Source: an uncultured Clostridia bacterium (GTDB taxonomy: Bacteria; Bacillota; Clostridia; TANB77; CAG-508). Taken from it: DNA of 5,697 bases. The position numbers and the translations under genes are program-made. The notes under the pieces were generated by a model. The model searched no databases and was not told where the DNA came from. It worked only from the letters and a program-made list of their open reading frames with translations. The stretch is taken from positions 1-5,697 of the forward strand of contig CANRQH010000090.1 in the NCBI GenBank assembly GCA_947632745.1, written 5' to 3'. Below are positions 1 through 4,846 of the stretch, piece by piece; position 1 is the first letter of the stretch; the number at the start of each line of letters is the position of its first letter.

Positions 1-338
1 TTTCAAATCTAAATGTTTTCTTCCAGATTCCTCTACTGCAACACCTCGTTCTAATTTAAAATTATGATCTACCATATGTTTATCAAAAGTAATAATATAT
101 TCACAAGCAATATTACTAACTGTTTTTATTTGTCCTTTGAGATTATATTTTTCTTTCAGCCTGTCAAATTCTTTATCATATCTATATTTAGGGGCTTTAA
201 GTGAATAATTCAAATATGACCTTTCTTTTTCTATATTTTTATTGAATAATTTTTATTTTTCCTTTCATTGTGTCTATATATTCCTTTTAGATTTTCCTCC
301 ATTTGCATTTTATACCCACTAGTTTTTCCGCCTATTTT
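1..338 (-). pseudogene. Decayed MobV/Pre-type plasmid relaxase remnant
   Basis: Translated on the minus strand, this matches the Mob/Pre (MobV) relaxase family, which nicks plasmid DNA at oriT to start mobilization. The N-terminal part reads NLKGIYRHNERKN (about 293 down to 255). Its HNER corresponds to the catalytic His22 region of MobM from pMV158. RSYLNYSLK (about 222-196) and ACEYIITFDK (about 108-79) match later family blocks. Three lesions are visible. First, the readable frame begins after a TAA at 339-341 although the preceding residues (GGKTSGYKMQM) still look family-like, so the N terminus is missing or decayed. Second, one A appears lost near 242-244 (TCAAT where TCAAAT would keep frame), giving TAG nine bases on. 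Third, the IITFD block runs directly into MVDHNFKLERG (about 76-44), skipping roughly 80 family residues that include the HxDExxPHxH metal-binding motif. The element continues past the left window edge. The family call is from memory of MobM and is fairly sure; loss of function is near certain. Confidence 0.85.
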
Positions 339-370
339 TTATATTTGATTTATTTAATTTTTTATTTGCT

Positions 371-458
371 AGTAGTAAATTTTACTTTTTTAATATAAAA
401 TATTTACATAAAAACAGTAGTAATTTAGTTCAATTTATGGTATACTATTAGTAAATTT
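371..458 (+). promoter_or_regulatory. Promoter region of the toxin-antitoxin cassette with three short repeats
   Basis: An extended -10 element, TGG followed by TATACT (438-446), lies about 30 bases before the first gene of the cassette. No good -35 is visible at 16-18 bp spacing, which fits an extended -10 promoter. Three near-identical repeats lie around it: AGTAGTAAATTT (371-382), AGTAGTAATTT (416-426) and TTAGTAAATTT (448-458). One overlaps the expected -35 area and one lies just downstream of the -10, both good positions for repressor binding. Type II toxin-antitoxin operons are usually repressed by their own products, so these may be operators; that is inference. Confidence 0.5.
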
Positions 459-477
459 CAATGAAAGGAGTTTATAT

Positions 478-690
478 ATGGCAGATGTAAAACAACGAAT
501 GTTAGATATAGTTAATTCTGTACCCAATGATTATTTTGATGATTTAGAACCAATCGAAATGGTATTTAAACTTATGATGGAATATATAAAAAGATACGGT
601 GAAGATGAAACAACTCTTATTCCTGGTACTGATAAGCATTTTAATTATGAAACTTTAAAAGAAATAATTGAAAACCAAAATTCAAACTAA
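478..690 (+). CDS. Small acidic protein of unknown function, first gene of a toxin-antitoxin-like cassette
   Basis: A 70-residue protein that I do not recognise. The ATG is supported by AAAGGAG at 464-470, with seven bases of spacing. The sequence is acidic (runs such as YFDDLEPIE and GEDE) and looks mostly helical, with a hydrophobic central helix (IEMVFKLMMEYIKRYG, about residues 26-41) and a second likely helix near the C terminus (YETLKEIIE). There is no signal peptide, transmembrane span or cysteine motif. It ends 15 bases before the next start, so the two are almost certainly co-transcribed from the promoter at 438-446. Its place ahead of an antitoxin-toxin pair suggests an accessory or regulatory role in the cassette, for example the DNA-binding repressor. 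No helix-turn-helix is obvious, so this is a guess. The reading frame itself is well supported by the ribosome binding site and tight spacing. Confidence 0.7.
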   Translation: MADVKQRMLDIVNSVPNDYFDDLEPIEMVFKLMMEYIKRYGEDETTLIPGTDKHFNYETLKEIIENQNSN

Positions 691-705
691 AAGGAGGTTA
701 TATTG

Positions 706-897
706 ATGGATTTTATAAAACAAACCTTAAATCAAATAAATACACAAGAAAATACATTATATGATTATATATATAATCTAATTTTCTATATATCTTTAAA
801 AGAAAGTGAAAAAGATATAAAAAATAATAAAGTTATGTCTATTGAAGAATCAAAAGAAAGGTTGGTGCAAAAATATAGAAATCTTAATATCAAATAG
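706..897 (+). CDS. Putative type II antitoxin preceding a RelE/ParE toxin
   Basis: A 63-residue protein. AAGGAGG at 691-697 lies eight bases before ATG 706 and only five before an upstream in-frame TTG at 703, so the ATG is preferred. The N-terminal half is probably helical (FIKQTLNQINTQENTLYDYIYNLIFYISL). The C-terminal half is charged and ends in a segment of the type KNNKVMSIEESKERLVQKYR. Short antitoxins partnered with RelE/ParE toxins often carry such a motif (a basic stretch, then a small-residue turn and an EE-containing helix), which wraps around the toxin. The gene immediately precedes and overlaps the toxin frame, the standard antitoxin-first arrangement that couples translation. 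The antitoxin role rests on position and this weak motif, not on a firm family match. I see no clear DNA-binding domain, so repression of the operon may depend on the complex or on the upstream 70-residue protein. Confidence 0.55.
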   Translation: MDFIKQTLNQINTQENTLYDYIYNLIFYISLKESEKDIKNNKVMSIEESKERLVQKYRNLNIK

Positions 898-1216
898 AGC
901 TCAAAATAATATCGAAAACATTACAGAATTTACATTAAAAATATCACCTAATTATGCAAATAAAGTTATAAACAAAATATATTCTACTATTGATTCGATT
1001 AAAAATACTCCATATATTGGAAGATATGTTCCTGAACTTAATGACAAACATTATCGAGAGAGAATATGTGAAAACTATAGAATTATTTATTTAATTTCAG
1101 AAAAACTTAATACTATTTTTATTAGATATATAATTAGTGGAAAACAAAATTCTGATTTATTTTTTGAAGTTCATAAAAAAGAATTATTTAATTTTTTAAA
1201 TCGTATGTTTATTTAA
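842..1216 (+). CDS. RelE/ParE superfamily toxin, start codon uncertain
   Basis: The frame from ILISNRAQNNIENITEF onward has the features of the RelE/ParE fold: an N-terminal strand, two helices (IENITEFTLKI and YANKVINKIYSTIDSI), the turn NTPYIGRYVPEL, then strands with ICENYRIIYLI and IRYIISGKQN. The YRIIY and GKQN segments correspond to conserved family positions. Such toxins either cut mRNA in the ribosome (RelE) or poison DNA gyrase (ParE); which applies cannot be told here. The usual start would sit just before EILIS, but that codon (875-877) is ATA. The only accepted start codon in frame upstream is TTG at 842, which adds 11 unlikely residues, overlaps the antitoxin by 56 bases and has only a weak AAAG before it. 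GAAAGG at 856-861 lies 13 bases before ATA 875. The toxin may therefore start at ATA, start at TTG, or be poorly expressed. The coordinates given use the TTG. Confidence 0.72.
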   Translation: MKNQKKGWCKNIEILISNRAQNNIENITEFTLKISPNYANKVINKIYSTIDSIKNTPYIGRYVPELNDKHYRERICENYRIIYLISEKLNTIFIRYIISGKQNSDLFFEVHKKELFNFLNRMFI

Positions 1217-1246
1217 ATCTTTTTTAAACAATTTAAAATTTCATAC
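1203..1246. repeat. Imperfect inverted repeat after the toxin gene
   Basis: GTATG (1203-1207) and TTTAAAT (1212-1218) pair with ATTTAAA (1231-1237) and CATAC (1242-1246), separated by a 4x4 internal loop, with a 12-base apical loop. It spans the toxin stop codon. It could help end the plus-strand transcript, but no T-run follows it, so a terminator role is weak. Confidence 0.25.
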
Positions 1247-1249
1247 CCC

Positions 1250-1376
1250 AAAAAGAACCAATCCCTGTAGAACATGTCCCAAAAAGAACCGGTCCCAAAA
1301 TTGAGCATGCACAAAAAAGAACCGGTCCCAATTGTACATTGTACAAAAAAGAACCGGTCCCAGTTGTGCATGTTGT
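1250..1376. repeat. Tandem array of four about 32-bp units with core AAAAAGAACCGGTCCC
   Basis: The core AAAAAGAACC begins at 1250, 1281, 1314 and 1346, giving periods of 31, 33 and 32 bp. The last three units share AAAAAGAACCGGTCCCA; the first is diverged (AACCAATCCC). The spacers differ but are themselves palindrome-like: GCATGC within 1305-1310, TTGTAC-ATT-GTACAA at 1332-1346, and TTGTGCATG in tandem at 1364-1378. CATGCACAA (1306-1314) is the exact inverse of TTGTGCATG (1364-1372), enclosing the third unit. The array fills most of the interval between the toxin gene and the end of rplQ, where two convergent transcripts meet. It may be a dispersed chromosomal repeat family or tandem terminators. 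Confidence 0.8.
1345..1365 (-). terminator. Candidate terminator of the ribosomal protein transcript inside the repeat array
   Basis: Read on the minus strand, the fourth repeat unit gives AACTG-GGAC-CGGTT, a 5-bp stem with one G-U pair and a tetraloop, followed by C and six T. It begins 18 bases after the rplQ stop codon. The third unit (1313-1333) offers a weaker version, AATTG-GGAC-CGGTT and then six T. The stem is short, so this is a plausible but not strong intrinsic terminator. No better candidate is seen between rplQ and the toxin gene. Confidence 0.4.
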
Positions 1377-1383
1377 GCATTTT

Positions 1384-1905
1384 TTATACTAACATTAAAA
1401 CAGCCATTGGAGCATTATCTCCCTTACGAGCTTCTGCTTTTACTATTCTTGTATATCCTCCTACTCTATCTGTGTATTTTGGAGCTATTTCATTGAATAG
1501 TTTTGCTGGTAAATCAATATTTTTTCCTTCACTGTCTTTTACTTTATTTATTTTTGTCATTATTTTTCTTCTTGCATTTAATCTTGATGGCATATCTTTT
1601 TGTCTAGATTCTGTTGTTTCTTCTTTAACAACTTTTAAATATTCTTTACCATTTTTGCTTTTTACAAGCTCTGTCATTTTATTTCCTTTAGAATCTAATT
1701 TTGCTTTAACAACTTTAACATCAACCATTTCGAAGTTATCTTTTTCCTTAACTGCTAATGCAATTACAGAATCTGCTATTTTTTTAACTTCCTTAGCTCT
1801 GTTTTCTGTTGTTGTTATTTTTCCATACATTATTAAATCTGTAGTTAATGACTTTAGCATTGCCATTCTAATATCTGTTGTTCTTCCTAATTTTCTGTTA
1901 GCCAA
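1384..1905 (-). CDS. rplQ: 50S ribosomal protein L17 with an internal insertion
   Basis: L17 binds 23S rRNA in the large subunit near the exit tunnel rim. The ends are canonical: MANRKLGRTTDIRMAMLKSL at the N terminus, TTENRAKEVKKIAD at 32-45, and NEIAPKYTDRVGGYTRIVK (138-156) through GDNAPMAVLMLV at the C terminus. The start is taken at TTG 1905 because AAGGAGG (1915-1921) lies nine bases upstream and MANRKLGR is the usual family start. The in-frame TTG at 1914 abuts the ribosome binding site and would add MDK. The protein is 173 residues, while bacterial L17 is usually about 110-130. The excess lies at about residues 56-107, a lysine- and glutamate-rich stretch between VIALAVKEK and RLNARRKIM. 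The flanking protein is intact, so this looks like a tolerated lineage insertion and not a frameshift. It is the last gene of the operon, 58 bases after rpoA. Confidence 0.97.
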   Translation of the reverse strand: MANRKLGRTTDIRMAMLKSLTTDLIMYGKITTTENRAKEVKKIADSVIALAVKEKDNFEMVDVKVVKAKLDSKGNKMTELVKSKNGKEYLKVVKEETTESRQKDMPSRLNARRKIMTKINKVKDSEGKNIDLPAKLFNEIAPKYTDRVGGYTRIVKAEARKGDNAPMAVLMLV

Positions 1906-1914
1906 TTTGTCCAA

Positions 1915-1921
1915 CCTCCTT
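1915..1921 (-). promoter_or_regulatory. rplQ ribosome binding site deciding a TTG start
   Basis: AAGGAGG ends directly against an in-frame TTG (1912-1914) and nine bases before a second TTG (1903-1905). Only the second has workable spacing, which sets the start of rplQ. Confidence 0.85.
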
Positions 1922-1963
1922 GTCTAATTTTAAGGGCTTTATCCCCTTTTTTATATTTTTATT

Positions 1964-2911
1964 TTATTCTTCTTCTGATGCGAAATCTAATCCTAGAGCA
2001 TGTAATTTATTTACTACTTCATCTAATGATTTTTTACCTAGGTTTCTAACCTTCATCATATCTGATTCAGTTTTGTTTGCTAAATCTTCAACAGTTGAAA
2101 TTCCTGCTCTTTTTAGGCAATTGAATGACCTTACTGATAATTCCAATTCTTCAATTGATTTTTCTAATATTCTTCCTTTTTTGTTTTCTTCTTTTTCTAT
2201 CATTATTTTAGTATTTTTTGTAGCTTCTGATAAGTCTATAAATAATTCTAAATGTCCTGTTAAGATTTTGGCAGCTAAACTTAAAGCCTCATAAGGTTTT
2301 AAGCTTCCATCTGTCCATACTTCTATAATTAATCTATCTAGGTCAACCATTTGACCAACCCTAGTATTTTCAATTTGATAATTTACTTTTTTTACAGGAG
2401 TATATATTGCATCTATTGGTAATACAGATATGTTTTGGTTATCTTCTTTACTTTTATCTGCTGAAACATATCCTCTACCTCTGTTTGCTGTTAGTTCCAT
2501 TACTAAATGTCCACCTTCGCTAACTGTTGCAATATGTAAGTCTGGGTTAAGTATTTCAACAGTACCATCTGTTTGAAGGTCTCCTGCTTTAACTTCACCC
2601 TCTCCTTTAAAATCTAAATGTAAAACTTTTTCTTCTTGTCCTTCGAATTTTAGTCTTACATTTTTTAAATTAACTATTATTTCTGGTACATCTTCTACTA
2701 CATTTGGAACACTAGAAAACTCATGTAAAACCCCATTTATTTTTACACTTGTTAAGCTACATCCTGGAAGTGACGAAAGTAGTATACGCCTTAAAGAGTT
2801 TCCTATTGTTACTCCATATCCTCTTTCTAATGGCTCACATACAAATTTTGAATAATTGTTTTCATCATCAATTTTTATACATTCAATATTTGGCCTTTCG
2901 AATTCTATCAT
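1964..2911 (-). CDS. rpoA: DNA-directed RNA polymerase alpha subunit
   Basis: The alpha subunit dimerizes to nucleate RNA polymerase assembly and contacts upstream promoter DNA and activators. The 315-residue protein has the usual two domains. The N-terminal domain carries LERGYGVTIGNSLRRILLSS (28-47), the conserved helix that contacts the beta subunits, and a dimer interface typical of the family. A flexible linker near residues 230-250 leads to the C-terminal domain with ELSVRSFNCLKRAGI and NLGKKSLDEV. These include the equivalents of E. coli R265, N268 and the GKKS loop that bind the minor groove of UP elements (here R261 and N264). AGGAGG lies seven bases before the ATG. It starts 15 bases after rpsD and shares its transcript. 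Length, domains and key residues are all normal. Confidence 0.99.
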   Translation of the reverse strand: MIEFERPNIECIKIDDENNYSKFVCEPLERGYGVTIGNSLRRILLSSLPGCSLTSVKINGVLHEFSSVPNVVEDVPEIIVNLKNVRLKFEGQEEKVLHLDFKGEGEVKAGDLQTDGTVEILNPDLHIATVSEGGHLVMELTANRGRGYVSADKSKEDNQNISVLPIDAIYTPVKKVNYQIENTRVGQMVDLDRLIIEVWTDGSLKPYEALSLAAKILTGHLELFIDLSEATKNTKIMIEKEENKKGRILEKSIEELELSVRSFNCLKRAGISTVEDLANKTESDMMKVRNLGKKSLDEVVNKLHALGLDFASEEE

Positions 2912-2926
2912 TATTTAACCTCCTAA

Positions 2927-3553
2927 TTATTTAGAGTATAGCTCTACTATTAAGTGCTCTTCTATTGGAATCTCTATGTCTTCCCTTGCAGCTAATCTTA
3001 TAACTTTTCCGCTTATTTTCTTGCTGTCTTTTTCAAGCCATGCTGGAACAGGTCTTTTTTCATTTGCCTCAGCATTTGCTTTTATTGTACTATTATCTTT
3101 TTTGATTTCTCTAACAGTAATAACATCTCCTACTTTTATTAAATATGAAGGAATGTTAACCTTTTTTCCGTTTACTTCAAATTGTCCATGGTTTACCATT
3201 TGTCTAGCTTCGGCACGTGATACACCATATCCTAATCTGTAAACAACATTGTCTAATCTACTTTCTAATATTTGTAATAAGTTTTCACCTGTTACACCTT
3301 TTTTGTTTGAAGCCATTTCGAAGTATTTTCTGAATTGTCTTTCTCCTACTCCGTAATATGCTTTTGTTTTTTGTTTTTCTCTTAATTGTGTACCATATTC
3401 AGAAAGTTTTGCTCTTTTTTGACCATGGTCTCCTGGAGCATAGTTTCTTCTAGATATACTACACTTATCTGTATAACATCTGTCGCCTTTTAAGAATAAT
3501 TTACATCCTTCTCTACGGCAAACACGACATTGTGCGTCTTTATATCTTGACAT
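2927..3553 (-). CDS. rpsD: 30S ribosomal protein S4, zinc-binding form
   Basis: S4 is a primary 16S rRNA binding protein that starts assembly of the 30S body, and in several bacteria it represses its own operon. The 208-residue protein begins MSRYKDAQCRVCRREG. Cysteines 9, 12, 26 and 31 match the zinc ligands of Thermus S4, with an extra Cys17, so this is the metal-binding form. The S4 RNA-binding domain occupies about residues 97-147 (ESRLDNVVYRLGYGVSRAEARQ onward). The C terminus EEHLIVELYSK is typical. AGAGG lies 11 bases before the ATG. Position between rpsK and rpoA is the clostridial and proteobacterial order and differs from Bacillus. An 83-base AT-rich gap separates it from rpsK, in which I see no convincing promoter or hairpin. 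Confidence 0.99.
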   Translation of the reverse strand: MSRYKDAQCRVCRREGCKLFLKGDRCYTDKCSISRRNYAPGDHGQKRAKLSEYGTQLREKQKTKAYYGVGERQFRKYFEMASNKKGVTGENLLQILESRLDNVVYRLGYGVSRAEARQMVNHGQFEVNGKKVNIPSYLIKVGDVITVREIKKDNSTIKANAEANEKRPVPAWLEKDSKKISGKVIRLAAREDIEIPIEEHLIVELYSK

Positions 3554-3636
3554 TTTTTATTTCACCTCTTTATAATTAATTTATTTATTTGAATATAATT
3601 TTTATATTAATGTAAAGAATAATAATTTATATTTTA

Positions 3637-4032
3637 CTATACTCTACGTCTTTTTGGTGGTCTACAACCATTGTGTGGTATTGGTGTTACATCTTTAATT
3701 GAGCTAATTTCTAATCCTGCTGTTTGTAAAGCTCTTATTGCTGCTTCTCTTCCTGAACCAGGACCTTTAACAAATACATCAACAGTTTTTAAACCATGCT
3801 CCATAGCTTTTTTGGCTGCTGTTTCAGCAACTTCTCCAGCTGCAAATGGTGTGCTTTTTCTTGAACCTTTAAATCCAAGTCCTCCTGCGCTACCCCAAGC
3901 TATAACATTACCTTGTGTATCTGTTAAAGATACTATTGTGTTATTAAAGCTTGAATGAATGTGTGCAGAACCTCTTTCAATGTTTTTTCTATTTCTTCTT
4001 GCAACTGTTTTTCTTGTTACATTTTTAGCCAT
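3637..4032 (-). CDS. rpsK: 30S ribosomal protein S11
   Basis: S11 sits on the platform of the small subunit near the mRNA exit and helps position 16S helix 45 and the E-site region. The 131-residue sequence is a full-length match. It has a basic N terminus (TRKTVARRNRKNIERG), the AHIHSSFNNTIVSLTD segment (23-38), GLGFKGSRKSTPFAA (51-65), the VKGPGSGREAAIRAL loop and the C terminus HNGCRPPKRRRV. The Asn-Gly at 121-122 corresponds to the site found as isoaspartate in E. coli S11. A small variation is WGSAGG at 46-51, where relatives usually have a Ser or Ala second residue. AGGAGG lies about 12 bases before the ATG, and the gene follows rpsM by 38 bases. Confidence 0.99.
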   Translation of the reverse strand: MAKNVTRKTVARRNRKNIERGSAHIHSSFNNTIVSLTDTQGNVIAWGSAGGLGFKGSRKSTPFAAGEVAETAAKKAMEHGLKTVDVFVKGPGSGREAAIRALQTAGLEISSIKDVTPIPHNGCRPPKRRRV

Positions 4033-4070
4033 TGTTTTAACTTACCTCCTACTAAATTATTATCTTGTTT

Positions 4071-4445
4071 CTATTTCTCTTTCTTACTTCTGCTTACAAC
4101 TTTTCTTGGACCTTTTCTTGTACGAGCATTAGTTTTTGTTCTTTGTCCTCTAACAGGAAGTCCACGTCTATGTCTTAACCCTCTATAGCATCCAATTTCT
4201 GTAAGTCTTTTTATGTTTAAAGCAATTTCTCTTCTTAAATCTCCCTCTACTTTGTAGTTTGCGTCAATTTCTTTTCTTATTAAATTTACTTGATCGTCTG
4301 TTAAATCTTTTACTCTAGTATCTGGGTTTATTTTAGCTTTTTCTAAGATTTTTTGAGAGCTTGTTAAACCTATACCATATATATATGTTAGTCCAATTTC
4401 TACCCTTTTGTCTTTAGGTAAATCTACTCCTGATATACGAGCCAT
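4071..4445 (-). CDS. rpsM: 30S ribosomal protein S13
   Basis: S13 lies in the head of the small subunit, contacts the 50S subunit through intersubunit bridges and touches P-site tRNA with its basic tail. The 124-residue protein opens with MARISGVDLPKDKRVEIGLT and has the YIYGIGLTSSQKIL helix-hairpin region. The conserved block GCYRGLRHRRGLPVRGQRTK begins at residue 85 and is followed by TNARTRKG and a lysine-rich C-terminal tail. Length is normal for Firmicutes. GGAGG lies 12 bases before the ATG, slightly far. The gene is the first of the block rpsM-rpsK-rpsD-rpoA-rplQ, identical to the E. coli alpha operon. It is separated from rpmJ by a 261-base structured gap with a possible promoter of its own. 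Confidence 0.99.
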   Translation of the reverse strand: MARISGVDLPKDKRVEIGLTYIYGIGLTSSQKILEKAKINPDTRVKDLTDDQVNLIRKEIDANYKVEGDLRREIALNIKRLTEIGCYRGLRHRRGLPVRGQRTKTNARTRKGPRKVVSRSKKEK

Positions 4446-4476
4446 TTTTTTATTACACCTCCAAATTTTTTTAAGT

Positions 4477-4505
4477 CTTATAATTTTGTCTTATGTACTT
4501 ATCAA
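4477..4505 (-). promoter_or_regulatory. Candidate promoter for rpsM and downstream genes
   Basis: On the minus strand TTGATA (4505-4500) and TATAAG (4482-4477) are separated by 17 bases; each matches the consensus at five of six positions. Transcription would start near 4470, leaving a leader of about 25 bases and excluding the upstream hairpin. The -35 lies inside the outer arm of that hairpin. In DNA this AT-rich some chance matches are expected. Confidence 0.4.
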
Positions 4506-4584
4506 ATCCTACTTAAAGGTGAAATGCATTTAATAAAATATATTGCAATTTATATTTTATTAAATCTTTAAGTTTTTTTGATAA
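4499..4584. repeat. Long imperfect hairpin in the rpmJ-rpsM gap
   Basis: Three nested arms pair around the loop TTGCAATT (4543-4550). The inner stem is a perfect 15 bp (4528-4542 with 4551-4565, ATTTAATAAAATATA and its inverse). The middle stem is 8 bp (ACTTAAAG 4511-4518 with CTTTAAGT 4566-4573). The outer stem is 8 bp (TTATCAAA 4499-4506 with TTTGATAA 4577-4584). Internal loops are GTGAAATGC on one side and TCCT against TTT. It could be a leader structure in transcripts running from infA-rpmJ into rpsM, or a small palindromic mobile element. Confidence 0.8.
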
Positions 4585-4591
4585 AATATAT

Positions 4592-4637
4592 ATATACACA
4601 AATAGAAAATTTCAGCCGCTTACCTATTTGTGTTATA
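4592..4637. repeat. Second inverted repeat in the rpmJ-rpsM gap
   Basis: ACACAAATAG (4596-4605) and CTATTTGTGT (4624-4633) are exact inverses. TATA on each side can extend the stem with one bulge. The 18-base loop holds AGCCGCT, unusually GC-rich for this DNA. On the minus strand it would be transcribed before the longer hairpin. No T-run follows on the minus strand, so it is not a simple terminator. Confidence 0.7.
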
Positions 4638-4705
4638 AACTTATAAAAATGAAAATACTGCATATGCATTTTTTGGCATACACACTTTTGACTAATTTTA
4701 TTTTA

Positions 4706-4819
4706 TTACCCTTGTCTTTGTTTGTGTTTAGGGTTTTCGCAAATTACTCTTATTACACCTTTTCTTTTGATTACTTTACATTTGTCGCACATTTTTTTTA
4801 CTGATGGTCTTACCTTCAT
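4706..4819 (-). CDS. rpmJ: 50S ribosomal protein L36, zinc-binding form
   Basis: L36 is a small zinc-ribbon protein of the 50S subunit that stabilizes 23S rRNA folding. The 37-residue sequence MKVRPSVKKMCDKCKVIKRK onward has Cys11, Cys14, Cys27 and His32, the complete CCCH zinc site, so this is the metal-binding paralogue. Two ATGs are in frame, at 4828 and 4819. The ribosome binding site AAAGGA (4829-4834) abuts the first and lies nine bases before the second. The second also gives the standard family start MKVRPSV, so 4819 is chosen; the longer form would add MSE. It follows infA by 27 bases in the usual order. Confidence 0.97.
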   Translation of the reverse strand: MKVRPSVKKMCDKCKVIKRKGVIRVICENPKHKQRQG

Positions 4820-4846
4820 TTCACTCATTCCTTTCTATATTTATTG

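Noticed and set aside
841..897. Programmed frameshift joining antitoxin and toxin
   Set aside because: The toxin frame is +1 relative to the antitoxin, and no known +1 signal (rare codon or stop at the slip site) is evident; separate initiation is simpler.
1250..1376. The repeat array as a CRISPR
   Set aside because: Core units of about 17 bp with spacers of about 15 bp are too short. The spacers are related palindromes and not unique sequences, and no cas gene is present.
1274..1927. Long plus-strand open frame of 217 codons opposite rplQ
   Set aside because: It starts in the repeat array and then runs antisense to rplQ. It is a hydrophobic reverse-strand shadow of lysine-rich coding and has no ribosome binding site.
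1932..1956. AAGGG...CCCTT hairpin followed by T-run on the plus strand between rpoA and rplQ
   Set aside because: The stem is only 5 bp and would act on the strand opposite to the genes; no plus-strand gene ends here.
3554..3636. Promoter in the rpsK-rpsD gap (TTTACA and TATATT)
   Set aside because: The spacing is only 13 bases and the DNA is nearly all A and T; chance is more likely.
1920..4188. Plus-strand open frames opposite rpoA, rpsD, rpsK and rpsM
   Set aside because: All lie antisense to conserved ribosomal or polymerase genes, lack ribosome binding sites and have no recognisable motifs.
4573..4579. The long rpmJ-rpsM hairpin as a plus-strand terminator with T-run
   Set aside because: The T-run lies inside the hairpin's outer arms, and no plus-strand gene is present to terminate.
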